Below are positions 8,486-16,428 of a stretch of 64,000 nt of DNA, one piece after another. This DNA is from Thermanaeromonas toyohensis ToBE. Lineage in GTDB: Bacteria; Bacillota; DSM-521; Neomoorellales; Neomoorellaceae. The first letter of the stretch is position 1. Each line of letters begins with the position of its first letter. Made by a program: the position numbers and the translations under genes. The notes beneath the pieces were generated by a model. It was not told the origin of the DNA, searched no databases, and saw nothing but the letters and a program-made list of their open reading frames with translations. The stretch lies in contig NZ_LT838272.1 of assembly GCF_900176005.1 (NCBI RefSeq), positions 1,321,587 to 1,385,586 on the forward strand, read 5' to 3'.

Positions 8486-9586
8486 ATGGAAACCATAGAC
8501 GAAAAATGGATACAACCCCTTCTGTATGGAGGTATTTTTCTTGGATCCGGCGGAGGGGGAAGAACTAAGGTTATGGCTCTTCTTTTGCAGGAGCTATTAG
8601 CTGCCAAAGGCGCAGTGAGGCTAATTCAGCTCGAAGACTTGGAACCGGAAGGTATGTACGCTGCTGTGGCTATAATGGGCTCGCCAGAACTGGCAGAAGA
8701 GAACCTTCCTACCGGGCACGAAGGCGTTAGGGCTTTAGACCAGCTTAAAAGCTTAACAGGAGAAGAATTTTTGGCCCTGGTAACGGTGGAAGGGGCAGGT
8801 GTGAACATCTTGTACCCCCTTTTGGTTGCCAGGCGCACGGGGCTACCCCTGGTGGATGCCGATGCCATGGGCCGGGCCTTTCCTGAATTGCAAATGACGA
8901 CTTTTCACTTTGCCCAGCTTACGGGTACCCCGCTGGTCCTTATTGATAGTCGCGGTCAAGATCATATTTTTTCTGAAGAAGACAATTTCTTGTTGGAGTT
9001 GAACACGCGCCAGGTGGTAGGAGAGGGAGGCGGGGTTGGTTTTTTCGCTGGCTTCCCGACCAAAGGTAGCGTACTCAGGCGGATTCTCATTCCTGGGACT
9101 ATCTCCTTTGCTGCTGAACTGGGCCGGGTCTTTATTAGTCCCGGTTCTTATTCTCAGCTATTGGAAAATCTGATTTTAGTTACCAAAAACTCCCTTTACG
9201 GTAGCGCAATTGAGCTTTTTATTGGATTTGTTCAAGATATAGGCAAAATAGAAACTCTCAAGTGGCGTACCATCACCTTAAGGGGGAGCGGTACTTATGC
9301 TGACGAGGAGTTTAAAATCTTAATCCAGAACGAAAACCTTATTGCTTACCGCAACAACCGGGTGGCGGCGATGGTACCGGATTTGATTTCACTTATAGAC
9401 ATGGAGACTCTAAAGCCCATAAATAATAACGATGTAACTCTGGGTATGGAAGTAGCGGTAATTGGTATGCCGGCGCCTGTGCATCTTAAAACCAAAAAAG
9501 CCCTTAATGTAGTGGGTCCCCAGTGTTTTGGCTATAAATCTGGATACGAGCCGTTAGAAAAGCTGTATTTCTCGTATTACTATTAA
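8486..9586 (+). CDS. DUF917 family protein, second paralogue
   Basis: A 366-residue DUF917 protein. It aligns by eye with the 4120-5214 product through GGIFLGSGGGGRTKVMALL, VDADAMGRAFPELQMTTFHF and the C-terminal DLISLIDMETLKPINNN segment, and differs elsewhere. ATG at 8486 is preferred because AAGAGG lies eight bases upstream; a GTG nine bases earlier would be the alternative. It sits directly behind the activator gene and before a hydantoinase-like gene, repeating the DUF917-HyuA order of the divergent operon. It may be a subunit or a divergent enzyme for a related substrate. Confidence 0.78.
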   Translation: METIDEKWIQPLLYGGIFLGSGGGGRTKVMALLLQELLAAKGAVRLIQLEDLEPEGMYAAVAIMGSPELAEENLPTGHEGVRALDQLKSLTGEEFLALVTVEGAGVNILYPLLVARRTGLPLVDADAMGRAFPELQMTTFHFAQLTGTPLVLIDSRGQDHIFSEEDNFLLELNTRQVVGEGGGVGFFAGFPTKGSVLRRILIPGTISFAAELGRVFISPGSYSQLLENLILVTKNSLYGSAIELFIGFVQDIGKIETLKWRTITLRGSGTYADEEFKILIQNENLIAYRNNRVAAMVPDLISLIDMETLKPINNNDVTLGMEVAVIGMPAPVHLKTKKALNVVGPQCFGYKSGYEPLEKLYFSYYY

Positions 9587-9617
9587 TCTACTCCTAGACC
9601 AGGCGTGGTGTTAAATA

Positions 9618-10898
9618 GTGCAAGGAAATCTTGTCCTGATTTTTGAAGAGAAAGAATCAACCCTGCTTTTTGGGCAGGAAGGGATTGTGCTGGCAGAAGA
9701 AAAATGTCCCAGTGCGGTCTATCCCCAAAACCTTAAGAATTTCCTCTGCCATAACGGGATAATTCCTGCGGATGTCAAAAGGGTGCTTGTTGCAGCCGAC
9801 CTGACGAGTTTGCTCTTCAAGACAGAAAACGCTTTAGGGTATTTCCGGCTAACTTCTGCTCCCCTCGAACTGGTGCCAGTAAGTGAGTTGCTCAAGAGAA
9901 AAAATTTAAAACTCTACACCTTTCAGTTGCCTTTACCTGGCCAGCCTGGATATCGCTCTCAGCTGGAAAGAGCCCTGGCGTATCTAGCGGAGCTACCGGT
10001 TAAAAGCATTGCTGTGAACTCCGCTTTTTCTCCCATAGACCCCAGCCCCGAGCAGGAACTAATAGAGGCAGCGGAAAAACTTTTTCCGGGCAGGTTTTCC
10101 TTTTATCCTTCCTACCTTTACAATGCTTTAAACTTTCTCTTGAGGGAAAATGCGCTCTTGATTAATACCTTTCTTTTGGAAAGTGTAAAATCTTTCTGGT
10201 CCTGGCTACAAAATTTGCTCGCTTCTTCTGGCATATCAGCTCCTGTTTATTTTTTAAAAGGCGATGGTACTTTAACTAGCTGTCGCGTGGCAACTACTTA
10301 TCCCTTACTGACCTGGCAGGCTGTCCTTTCATCTTACTTGCTGGGGAGCAGTTGGTGGCTCCGCCAGGGGGAAACCTTTGTTGTCCTTCCCGGTACAAAG
10401 GGGATAAGATTGAGTATTACAGAACGTTATTTACCCAAATTAGCGACGGGCCTTACCAGTTTTTACGGAGTAGAACTTGCCGGTAGCTATCCTTACGTAA
10501 TTTATTGTAAAGAAAACCTGAGCCCCTACAAATGGGAAGAAACCCTTGACGCTCTGAATCCCTTCCCAGGTCCCCTTCCTATAGTGTGCTTTGCACCGCC
10601 TAACGAGATCCCCCGGGTATTCCGGTACCCAGTTTTGCTGCCACCTGCAGGCCCTGCTTTACAGGGAGCGGGGGTGCTTGTTGCTCTTTACGGAGCGGAA
10701 ATAGAGAAGGTTTGCTTTTTTTCCGATTACCGTCAAATCCAGGTGGAAAAGCAAGAGCTTTGGGATATGGCCTTTTGCCAACTGAGGCAGGATGGCGTGG
10801 AACTTAAGGAAATCAGCCATCAATTTGAAGAAATACCTCTTAGGTACCTACCACAAAATGCTTGCAGGCTAAGGCTAAAAGTTTGGGGGAAGTTTTAA
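9618..10898 (+). CDS. Degenerate hydantoinase A-like protein
   Basis: A 426-residue protein recognisable as a HyuA relative by two blocks. FLKGDGTLTSCRVATTYPLL corresponds to CQNDGTLMSIDYAMRYPILT of the 2567-4123 product, and the C-terminal LRYLPQNACRLRLKVWGKF corresponds to its LAYLPGNATRIRIKAAGDL. Both ATP-binding signatures of an active enzyme are missing: there is no DVGGTNTD-like phosphate 1 at the N terminus (VLIFEEKESTLLFGQ instead) and no DVGGTTSDIG block after the TYPLL segment. It is about 90 residues shorter than its paralogue. The frame is intact, so it is not an ordinary pseudogene; a non-catalytic partner of the adjacent DUF917 protein is an inference. The start is GTG at 9618. 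Confidence 0.65.
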   Translation: MQGNLVLIFEEKESTLLFGQEGIVLAEEKCPSAVYPQNLKNFLCHNGIIPADVKRVLVAADLTSLLFKTENALGYFRLTSAPLELVPVSELLKRKNLKLYTFQLPLPGQPGYRSQLERALAYLAELPVKSIAVNSAFSPIDPSPEQELIEAAEKLFPGRFSFYPSYLYNALNFLLRENALLINTFLLESVKSFWSWLQNLLASSGISAPVYFLKGDGTLTSCRVATTYPLLTWQAVLSSYLLGSSWWLRQGETFVVLPGTKGIRLSITERYLPKLATGLTSFYGVELAGSYPYVIYCKENLSPYKWEETLDALNPFPGPLPIVCFAPPNEIPRVFRYPVLLPPAGPALQGAGVLVALYGAEIEKVCFFSDYRQIQVEKQELWDMAFCQLRQDGVELKEISHQFEEIPLRYLPQNACRLRLKVWGKF

Positions 10899-11298
10899 GT
10901 TTAAAAAGTCCTAAAAAATAGGTGGCAGGGGTATTCCGGTTGGCCAAGCTCAAAATCTTTAAAGCTTAAGCGCGGCCTGAGTTTTCTTTTACTTGAGGCT
11001 AAACTGGTAGCCCCAGTCTTACCCTTACTTAGTTAAATTTAACTTTATATTACAATTGTTCAAAAACCGGAGTAAAAGCGGCGATGGAGCGGAGTAGCTC
11101 TGGGTCCTTTTTGTTAAACATAATTTCGCGGTTAACCTTTTGGGATAACGGCTAAGTTTTTCACAGCCGCTATGACAGGGCTAGCTGGAGTTTCCCACTT
11201 GGAGTTGACACTAACCGTGAACTTGTACATGTTCCCTTGCCCTTTGTCCCCATACTAATAAAAGTAAAGGAAACCTGGGAAAATAGGAGGGCGCAGCG
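10899..11298. other. Intergenic region with no recognised gene
   Basis: About 400 bp between the hydantoinase-like gene and the tepA fragment. It is AT-rich in its first half. A TTGACA at about 11212 and an AGGAGG-like ribosome site just before the tepA ATG are the only signals noticed. No open frame of note was seen. Confidence 0.4.
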
Positions 11299-11730
11299 AT
11301 GGATAATGGGTATTTTAAATCCGGACACGGTGACCCCCAAGCGGCTTCTGGAGAACCTGTTCCTGCAAGGCGCCAAGTCATGGCCAAGTCGGCCGGGAAG
11401 CGACTAGAGAATATTAAAGAGCTGGGGCAGATGAGCGTACCGGAAACCAAAAGCGAGATACACTGCCTGCCTATCGTAGGCCAAATTGAGGGACATTTGG
11501 TTTTACCACCGCAAAATAAAACTACTAAATATGAACACATTATTCCCCAGTTGGTGGCCGTAGAGCAAGATAAAGATATAAAGGGGTTGTTGGTGGTGCT
11601 AAATACGGTGGGCGGGGATGTAGAGGCAGGCCTGGCCATTGCTGAAATGCTCGTAAGCATGTCTAAGCCTGTAGTCTCGTTAGTTTTGGGCGGGGGCCAT
11701 TCCATAGGGGTGCCGATTGCACCCAAGTAG
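11299..11730 (+). pseudogene. tepA: Truncated tepA (ClpP-class translocation-enhancing protease)
   Basis: The first 141 residues match TepA, a ClpP-like serine protease family found next to spoIIIE in sporulating Firmicutes: [50 protein letters not shown] and [15 protein letters not shown]. The catalytic Ser of GGHSIG is present. The similarity stops right after GVPIA and the frame ends with PK and a TAG. The downstream half, with the catalytic His region, is absent from the window. This marks a DNA junction at about 11720. The AGGAGGG ribosome site and ATG at 11299 are intact. The missing half would be expected beyond the right end of the inserted DNA. Confidence 0.8.
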
Positions 11731-11812
11731 CAACTAACATTATTTTGTACTGCCCGATACTGGCTCCAAGCTTATTTTATCACAACATAGCTCACACTGA
11801 GCGAGCCATCGA

Positions 11813-11840
11813 AGCGCGGTCTTACCTGCGCTTTTTTATT
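11813..11840 (+). terminator. Probable rho-independent terminator
   Basis: AGCGCGGT...ACCTGCGCT forms a short, slightly bulged stem followed by TTTTTTATTTTA. It lies just before the first pilin gene. Confidence 0.5.
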
Positions 11841-11876
11841 TTAGGGCGTGCCAGGGAAGGAGGTAGGTGGTGCAAC

Positions 11877-12077
11877 ATGGGTTTTATAAGAAAGCTGGTG
11901 AACTTTTTACGCGACCAGCGGGGTTCAGCTTTTATTGAGAACGGGTTGTGGATTATAGTCGTGGTACTGCTCGTAGCTGGTGCAGGCTATGCCCTGGCCA
12001 GCCAGGGCGTAAAGCCCAAATTAGAAGCTATCCAGAATGCCATTTCCTCGGTAGTAGTTCCCAATATAGGGCAGTAA
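11877..12077 (+). CDS. Flp-type pilin
   Basis: A 66-residue pilin precursor. After a short basic leader (MGFIRKLVNFLRDQRG) comes the class III cleavage site, with S+1 and Glu at +5 in SAFIENGLWII, then a 20-residue hydrophobic helix and a short polar tail. This fits Flp/Tad pilins cut by a TadV/CpaA peptidase, which is encoded at 21141. ATG at 11877 is chosen over the upstream open frame because GAAGGAGGT precedes it. It is the first gene of the Tad locus and probably the main pilus subunit. Confidence 0.75.
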   Translation: MGFIRKLVNFLRDQRGSAFIENGLWIIVVVLLVAGAGYALASQGVKPKLEAIQNAISSVVVPNIGQ

Positions 12078-12090
12078 AGGCGTGAGGCTG

Positions 12091-12258
12091 ATGAAAAAAA
12101 TCTTACGTGACCAGCGCGGCTCCACTTTCATTGAGAATGCCTTGTGGATCATACTTTTTGTCCTCGCCATCTCGCCTTTTCTCGTCACCCTGGCTACGGC
12201 CATAGGTACCAAATTCACTGAGATGGCATCCCGGATAAATTCTATCGGCACGCCCTGA
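12091..12258 (+). CDS. Second Flp-like pilin (55 residues)
   Basis: A short gene opening 13 bp after the first pilin. The product begins MKKILRDQRGSTFIENALWI, sharing the RDQRGSxFIENxLWI signal and cleavage block with the first pilin, followed by a hydrophobic helix with a Ser-Pro kink and a short tail. It is likely a tandem-duplicated minor pilin or pseudopilin. It is shorter than 60 residues and easily missed. The shared processing motif and operon position support it as real. Confidence 0.7.
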   Translation: MKKILRDQRGSTFIENALWIILFVLAISPFLVTLATAIGTKFTEMASRINSIGTP

Positions 12259-12313
12259 TTCTAGGAGGTCGCTGGGAGATACCCTGGCGGCCTTATCTTT
12301 TGAGGTGGTGCTA

Positions 12314-12793
12314 GTGGTTTTGCGGTTTCTTAAAGACGAGCGCGGGAACAGCCTTATAGAAGCCCTCCTGGTGCTGCCACTTTTCTTAATACTGTTTTTC
12401 CTCCTTATCGAGATGGGCTTTGTGGTGTACGACTGGGCGGTGGTGAACTATGCTACTGCTTCCGCTGCAGCGAAGGCCTCCTCTGAGGGGAGGTTTTCGG
12501 AAACCATCAGGCAGGAGACGGCAGCTTATCTTAAGCAGTGGACGGTAAACGGCAAGGACCTGGGTGTAGATTTCCTGGCCGGGGCACCCTACTATTCCAG
12601 TGATACCATGGTGATCTGGGGGACACCGGCCGGTATGAACGTGCAGCGGGGGCAGGAAATAGTCGTAGGCGTGGTATATCCTGTGAGGTTTAAGACTTTC
12701 CTAGTGGGAGCCCTGGGGCAATGGCTTATCCAGGAGGAGCAACTTACCCTTAAGACCAGGGCGGTGACCACTAGCGAGGCGTTTTTTGAATAA
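12314..12793 (+). CDS. tadE: TadE-like pseudopilin
   Basis: A 159-residue TadE-family protein: short basic leader, processing site ERGNSLIEALLVLPLFL with Glu at +5, one transmembrane helix, then an exported domain of about 110 residues. GTG at 12314 is preferred because GAGGTGG lies five bases upstream, although GTG at 12305 is also possible. It follows the two pilins and is separated from the TadG-like gene at 14743 by a foreign two-gene cassette. Confidence 0.75.
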   Translation: MVLRFLKDERGNSLIEALLVLPLFLILFFLLIEMGFVVYDWAVVNYATASAAAKASSEGRFSETIRQETAAYLKQWTVNGKDLGVDFLAGAPYYSSDTMVIWGTPAGMNVQRGQEIVVGVVYPVRFKTFLVGALGQWLIQEEQLTLKTRAVTTSEAFFE

Positions 12794-12811
12794 GTGAATT
12801 CTCTTTCTTGC

Positions 12812-12857
12812 ACTTAGCAGTTTCCTGATTTTAAACTTAACAGTTTCCTGATTTTAA
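12812..12857. repeat. 23-bp tandem duplication at the left edge of the sce7726 cassette
   Basis: Two adjacent 23-bp copies (12812-12834 and 12835-12857), each containing CAGTTTCCTGATTTTAA and differing at one base. They lie between tadE and the cassette, where base composition turns AT-rich. Confidence 0.7.
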
Positions 12858-12896
12858 TATGACAGCAAATTTAATGTAATCTTTGAGGGGGTACTC

Positions 12897-12905
12897 TGGT
12901 ATAAT
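12897..12905 (+). promoter_or_regulatory. Extended -10 promoter of the sce7726 gene
   Basis: TGGTATAAT is an exact extended -10 (TGnTATAAT) about 55 bp before the ATG at 12961. No good -35 is visible, which extended -10 promoters can do without. Confidence 0.45.
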
Positions 12906-12960
12906 AATGAGTTATAATATAAACGGCAAGCAGCATTTTACCGGAACGGAGAAGGCCGTT

Positions 12961-13548
12961 ATGGCAACTAGCGACAGAGAAATCAGGCGAGAGATTTGTA
13001 ATAGTCTCATAAAGAAATATGGTAAAGACCCAGGCACGTTGATCGTACACGAGCTGAAGGTTTGCCAAGGTGAAGCTCGAATTGATATTGCTTTAGTTAA
13101 TGGTGCTTTGCATGGCTATGAGATAAAGAGCGACCGAGACACCCTGGAGAGACTACCAGGACAAATTAAAATATATAACCGGGTATTTGATACTATTACT
13201 ATCGTTACTGGCGCCAGTCATTTAAAGGAAGTTGCTACCTTAATACCCCCTTGGTGGGGAATTAAGGTAGCAACCCGGATGAATTCAGGTGAGATTGCTA
13301 TAACAGATATGCGTCAACCTGAAAGCAATACCAATGTTGATGCCTTTTCCTTGGCCCAGTTTCTCTGGCGAGATGAGCTCCTGGATTTGCTTATGCGCCA
13401 CAATGTGGGTAAAGAAATAAAGAGACTAACACGTTCTAAGCTTTGGGCCTATGTGGCAGAAAATATTTCTCTGGAAGAACTCAAAGCCCATGTTAGAGAT
13501 TGCCTTAAGAAGAGACAAGCATGGAGACCTGATGTGTTACGTACGTGA
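12961..13548 (+). CDS. sce7726 family protein (probable PD-(D/E)xK fold)
   Basis: A 195-residue protein of the sce7726 family. The segment GEARIDIALVNGALHGYEIKSD has the spacing of a PD-(D/E)xK nuclease core (D42, then E54-x-K56), suggesting a nuclease or nuclease-derived fold. ATG at 12961 is chosen over two upstream starts because GGAGAAGG lies five bases before it and the family begins there. It converges with and overlaps by 44 bp a beta family (sce7725-type) gene, its usual partner. The pair interrupts the Tad pilus operon. A defence role is suspected from the family's patchy distribution but is not established here. Confidence 0.75.
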   Translation: MATSDREIRREICNSLIKKYGKDPGTLIVHELKVCQGEARIDIALVNGALHGYEIKSDRDTLERLPGQIKIYNRVFDTITIVTGASHLKEVATLIPPWWGIKVATRMNSGEIAITDMRQPESNTNVDAFSLAQFLWRDELLDLLMRHNVGKEIKRLTRSKLWAYVAENISLEELKAHVRDCLKKRQAWRPDVLRT

Positions 13549-14542
13549 GGTGATGGTTGGTATTAATCGGTACCCAGCTTCTCATATTCCCATGGTTACA
13601 ATTGCTGGAGCCAGTACATACCCGGTTAGCACATTCATAAATCTTCATGTCGCCCCAACTAAAATCTTTACCACAGAAGATCTCGGTCATTTTAATTAGT
13701 GTTTGTGATAGGCCGTGAAATTGTGTATAGTCATAGGGGTTTCTGGGATCTCGAATGCCTCGGACAATATGCCAGGAATCTCCATAAGTGTATCTAATAG
13801 TTGGTATTATAGTAATGCCGTGTTCGTATTCCTGATCCTCGGGGTCGTCGGGCCCATAATCCCCGAAGATAGCATATGAATGTTTGTCATAAACCTCTTT
13901 CCATAGTATCCATTCTTTTCTTGGCAGTATTGACACTTTGTTTTGGGGGACATTTAAGCTTTCGGGGAAAGAAGCCCCCGCCACTATTACATTTCTAAAT
14001 TCAGAGGCCCTTACTTGTGTAAGTACGAAGCATATAAAGGCAGCCAGCGATTTAATAACCTCTTGAGGTAATCGTACTATTCCTCCTAAATCCACAATTA
14101 AATCTATAGACTGTTTATCCATCCCTGCCTCTTTACATAACCCTTCCTCAAAAGCATGTGTGTTCTCGAGGTCCTGAATACCTACCCTTAAAGCAATTCC
14201 ATTGTTAAATACATGGGTGTTTTCACGGATTAATTGAAAATACTCTGGTGGTTTGCTTGCGGATATAACAGGTATTATAGCTAGCTTTGAGCTTTCAGGT
14301 TCGGCTAATACTGCTTCTATAAAATCATTCAACTCGCCTGGAAATGTCGGATGAAAATCAAGGTAAAACTCCCGTCCTTCGCCCCAGTTTTTTATAACCT
14401 CACTGGCGAAACTATTTGGTTTAGTATCTTTCATAACATTTATTACAGGACATATATTATTTTTAACCTCTTCTGACAACCAACGCAACGCCACCTGTTC
14501 TCCTTCTTTCCACTTAAGAATGGGAACATAAAGTTTTGACAT
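13505..14542 (-). CDS. Beta family protein (sce7725-type, T4 beta-protein-like)
   Basis: A 345-residue protein of the beta family (Pfam Beta_protein), recognised from its N-terminal YVPILKWKEGEQVALRWLS and PVINVMKD segments, the internal VDLGGIVR strand and the conserved TYGDSWHIVRGIRDPRNPYD region. C-terminal cysteines (CANRVCTGSSNC, then a His) could bind metal. Its 3' end overlaps that of the sce7726 gene in convergent orientation. Family members resemble phage T4 beta protein, but their biochemical role is not settled. Codon use is AT-richer than the surrounding Tad genes, consistent with separate acquisition. Confidence 0.75.
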   Translation of the reverse strand: MSKLYVPILKWKEGEQVALRWLSEEVKNNICPVINVMKDTKPNSFASEVIKNWGEGREFYLDFHPTFPGELNDFIEAVLAEPESSKLAIIPVISASKPPEYFQLIRENTHVFNNGIALRVGIQDLENTHAFEEGLCKEAGMDKQSIDLIVDLGGIVRLPQEVIKSLAAFICFVLTQVRASEFRNVIVAGASFPESLNVPQNKVSILPRKEWILWKEVYDKHSYAIFGDYGPDDPEDQEYEHGITIIPTIRYTYGDSWHIVRGIRDPRNPYDYTQFHGLSQTLIKMTEIFCGKDFSWGDMKIYECANRVCTGSSNCNHGNMRSWVPINTNHHLTYVTHQVSMLVSS

Positions 14543-14742
14543 AGAATGTACCCCCCTGCTTGTCTTATTTTACCAAAATGTCTATACACTAAAGCCACCA
14601 TTCCCCGGGGCTTTAGGCCACTTTAGGAAAGATACGCTTAACGAGCTTAATGTTTCCGTTATGGACGGGATACACCGGAACCCAAGAGCATTGCTAACTC
14701 AAGAATAGTATAACTCCAGAGAAACGCGAAAGGAGTCGAAGG

Positions 14743-15315
14743 ATGTTGTTCGCTTTACAGGAACGAGGTAAGAATAGACTTTACCAGGCGATAAAAGATA
14801 GCAGGGGTTCGGCGGGCATATTTACACTCTTCTTTACTCTGGTAGCCCTGGCACTTACAGCTTTAGTTTTGGATATAGGCTACCTTTTCGCCGTGAAGAT
14901 CAATGCCAGGCACGCCTTGAATCTTGCCCTTAAGGCCGCAGCCGCCCAGGTGGATATGGCCGCCCTTTCCAATGCCGAAAACCCCAGGGTGGTTATTTTG
15001 ACCCAGGAAGCGGGAGAGGTGTTTTACTCCTGCTTGAGGGAAAATTTGCGGCTGGATGCCTGGAATAATCCCCTGCCTGGTTCCATTGCCGACGGTCCGG
15101 TGAGAGTAGAGTATTTCCGTGTGGTCAACGAGGTACCTTTTAGTTACCAGTACGGCGATTTCAGGGAGACAATTGTGAGGCCCTCAGTTACAGCCATCAT
15201 CAGTTTCCCGGTAAAAATAGGGCCGTGGATAAGGATGGTGCGGCCGGATTACGGGGAGGTGGTGACCATATATGTCCATTCTACGGTAGCGCCGAGGATA
15301 ATTCCCCAAAGGTGA
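14743..15315 (+). CDS. TadG-like pilus assembly protein
   Basis: A 190-residue protein with a basic leader, one N-terminal transmembrane helix (GIFTLFFTLVALALTALVLDIGYLF, about residues 27-51) followed by an ARHALNLALKAAAAQVDMAAL stretch. This is the classic start of TadG/TadE-related proteins that line the assembled Tad machine. The C-terminal 120 residues form a beta-rich exported domain without recognised motifs; the Glu at +5 of true TadE proteins is absent. An AAGGAG ribosome site precedes the ATG. It continues the Tad operon after the sce7726/beta cassette. Confidence 0.65.
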   Translation: MLFALQERGKNRLYQAIKDSRGSAGIFTLFFTLVALALTALVLDIGYLFAVKINARHALNLALKAAAAQVDMAALSNAENPRVVILTQEAGEVFYSCLRENLRLDAWNNPLPGSIADGPVRVEYFRVVNEVPFSYQYGDFRETIVRPSVTAIISFPVKIGPWIRMVRPDYGEVVTIYVHSTVAPRIIPQR

Positions 15316-15423
15316 TAACAACCTCAGAGATTGATTGTATGGAAAACGCTGGCTAAAATGGTAAGAAGGATGATTAACAAATCGATCATCCGCGATAGTT
15401 TTAAGTAGAAGGAGGGTATTACT

Positions 15424-16326
15424 ATGCAGCGCAAGCTATCTATTCCAGCCTTTTGGTTTGCCGTCTTTTTTCTTATTTTTGCCGGGGCAACTACAGCCCG
15501 GGCCGCCGAGACCAAATGCGCCGCCTTCATGGTGGGCAAGGCAGAGTACATGATTGATAACGTAATGCCCGTGAAAACCGATGCGGCACCATTCACCGAG
15601 CAGGGCCGGGCGTTTATACCCGTGCGCTACCTGGCCAGGGCCTTGGGCGTGCCGGACGATAAAGTATCCTGGAGCCCTTCAGCCAATACCGTCACCCTGA
15701 TCACCGATAAAGCAACTATCACCCTGGCTGTTGGCGGTACGGTCATGTACGTGGGCGAGCAACCCCGGGAAATGGATGTTACCCCGGTACTAAGAGACGG
15801 CCGAGTCTACCTGCCCGCCCGCTACGTGGCGGAGGCCCTGGGTTATGAAGTGGGCTGGGATGACGGGAACCAGGTAATTTATCTCTGGCCAAAAGGTGAC
15901 CCCAAGCCCGACGTGGGTAAGGCGGTGGAACTGTTTAAGGATTGGGTGTGGATTGATAGGGGATATAAGATACCGGACCCAGATGGGAGACTGGCTTATA
16001 GGGATTCTGTGATGCCGAAGTATTTGTTTAAGACACATGCTGGAATAAGTATAGTTCCGCGCTATGGTGGCAAGCTCGAATTAGAAATTCGTATATTGCC
16101 GTTAAACGACGGCGGCACCGAGGAAGGGTACAAGCAGGCGGAGACAATCTTGGCCAGTAAGTTTGGAAAGGATTTTGCCAGGCAGGTAGCGGAGTATTTC
16201 GAGCAGAAGAAAAATAGAAATTATGACCTGGAGGGTAAGGACTTCTATACCACAGAGAATTATTATCGTGTATATGTAGATGGTGCGCCATACGATCGGA
16301 TAAACATAATTATCTCCCAAAGATAA
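15424..16326 (+). CDS. Secreted protein with copper amine oxidase N-terminal-like (stalk) domain
   Basis: A 300-residue exported protein with a clear signal peptide (residues 1-27, ending TTARAAE). Residues about 30-155 form the duplicated copper-amine-oxidase N-terminal domain, with RAFIPVRYLARALGVPD and GRVYLPARYVAEALGYEVGWD as the two repeats. This domain is common in Gram-positive surface proteins and does not itself imply oxidase activity. The C-terminal 130 residues are unassigned. It has an AAGGAGGG ribosome site and is followed by a terminator. The location suggests a surface component tied to the Tad pilus, by inference only. Confidence 0.75.
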   Translation: MQRKLSIPAFWFAVFFLIFAGATTARAAETKCAAFMVGKAEYMIDNVMPVKTDAAPFTEQGRAFIPVRYLARALGVPDDKVSWSPSANTVTLITDKATITLAVGGTVMYVGEQPREMDVTPVLRDGRVYLPARYVAEALGYEVGWDDGNQVIYLWPKGDPKPDVGKAVELFKDWVWIDRGYKIPDPDGRLAYRDSVMPKYLFKTHAGISIVPRYGGKLELEIRILPLNDGGTEEGYKQAETILASKFGKDFARQVAEYFEQKKNRNYDLEGKDFYTTENYYRVYVDGAPYDRINIIISQR

Positions 16327-16342
16327 AGGGAGAACTTTGTAG

Positions 16343-16371
16343 CCCCGGCCGTGCCGGGGTTTTTCTTTTTT
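16343..16371 (+). terminator. Rho-independent terminator
   Basis: CCCCGGC-CGT-GCCGGGG followed by TTTTTCTTTTTT, directly after the stalk-domain gene. Confidence 0.9.
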
Positions 16372-16428
16372 GGAGGTGATGTTTTATAGATTAATGGTCC
16401 AGATCAACTCTTGAAAGGAGGGCCTGTT

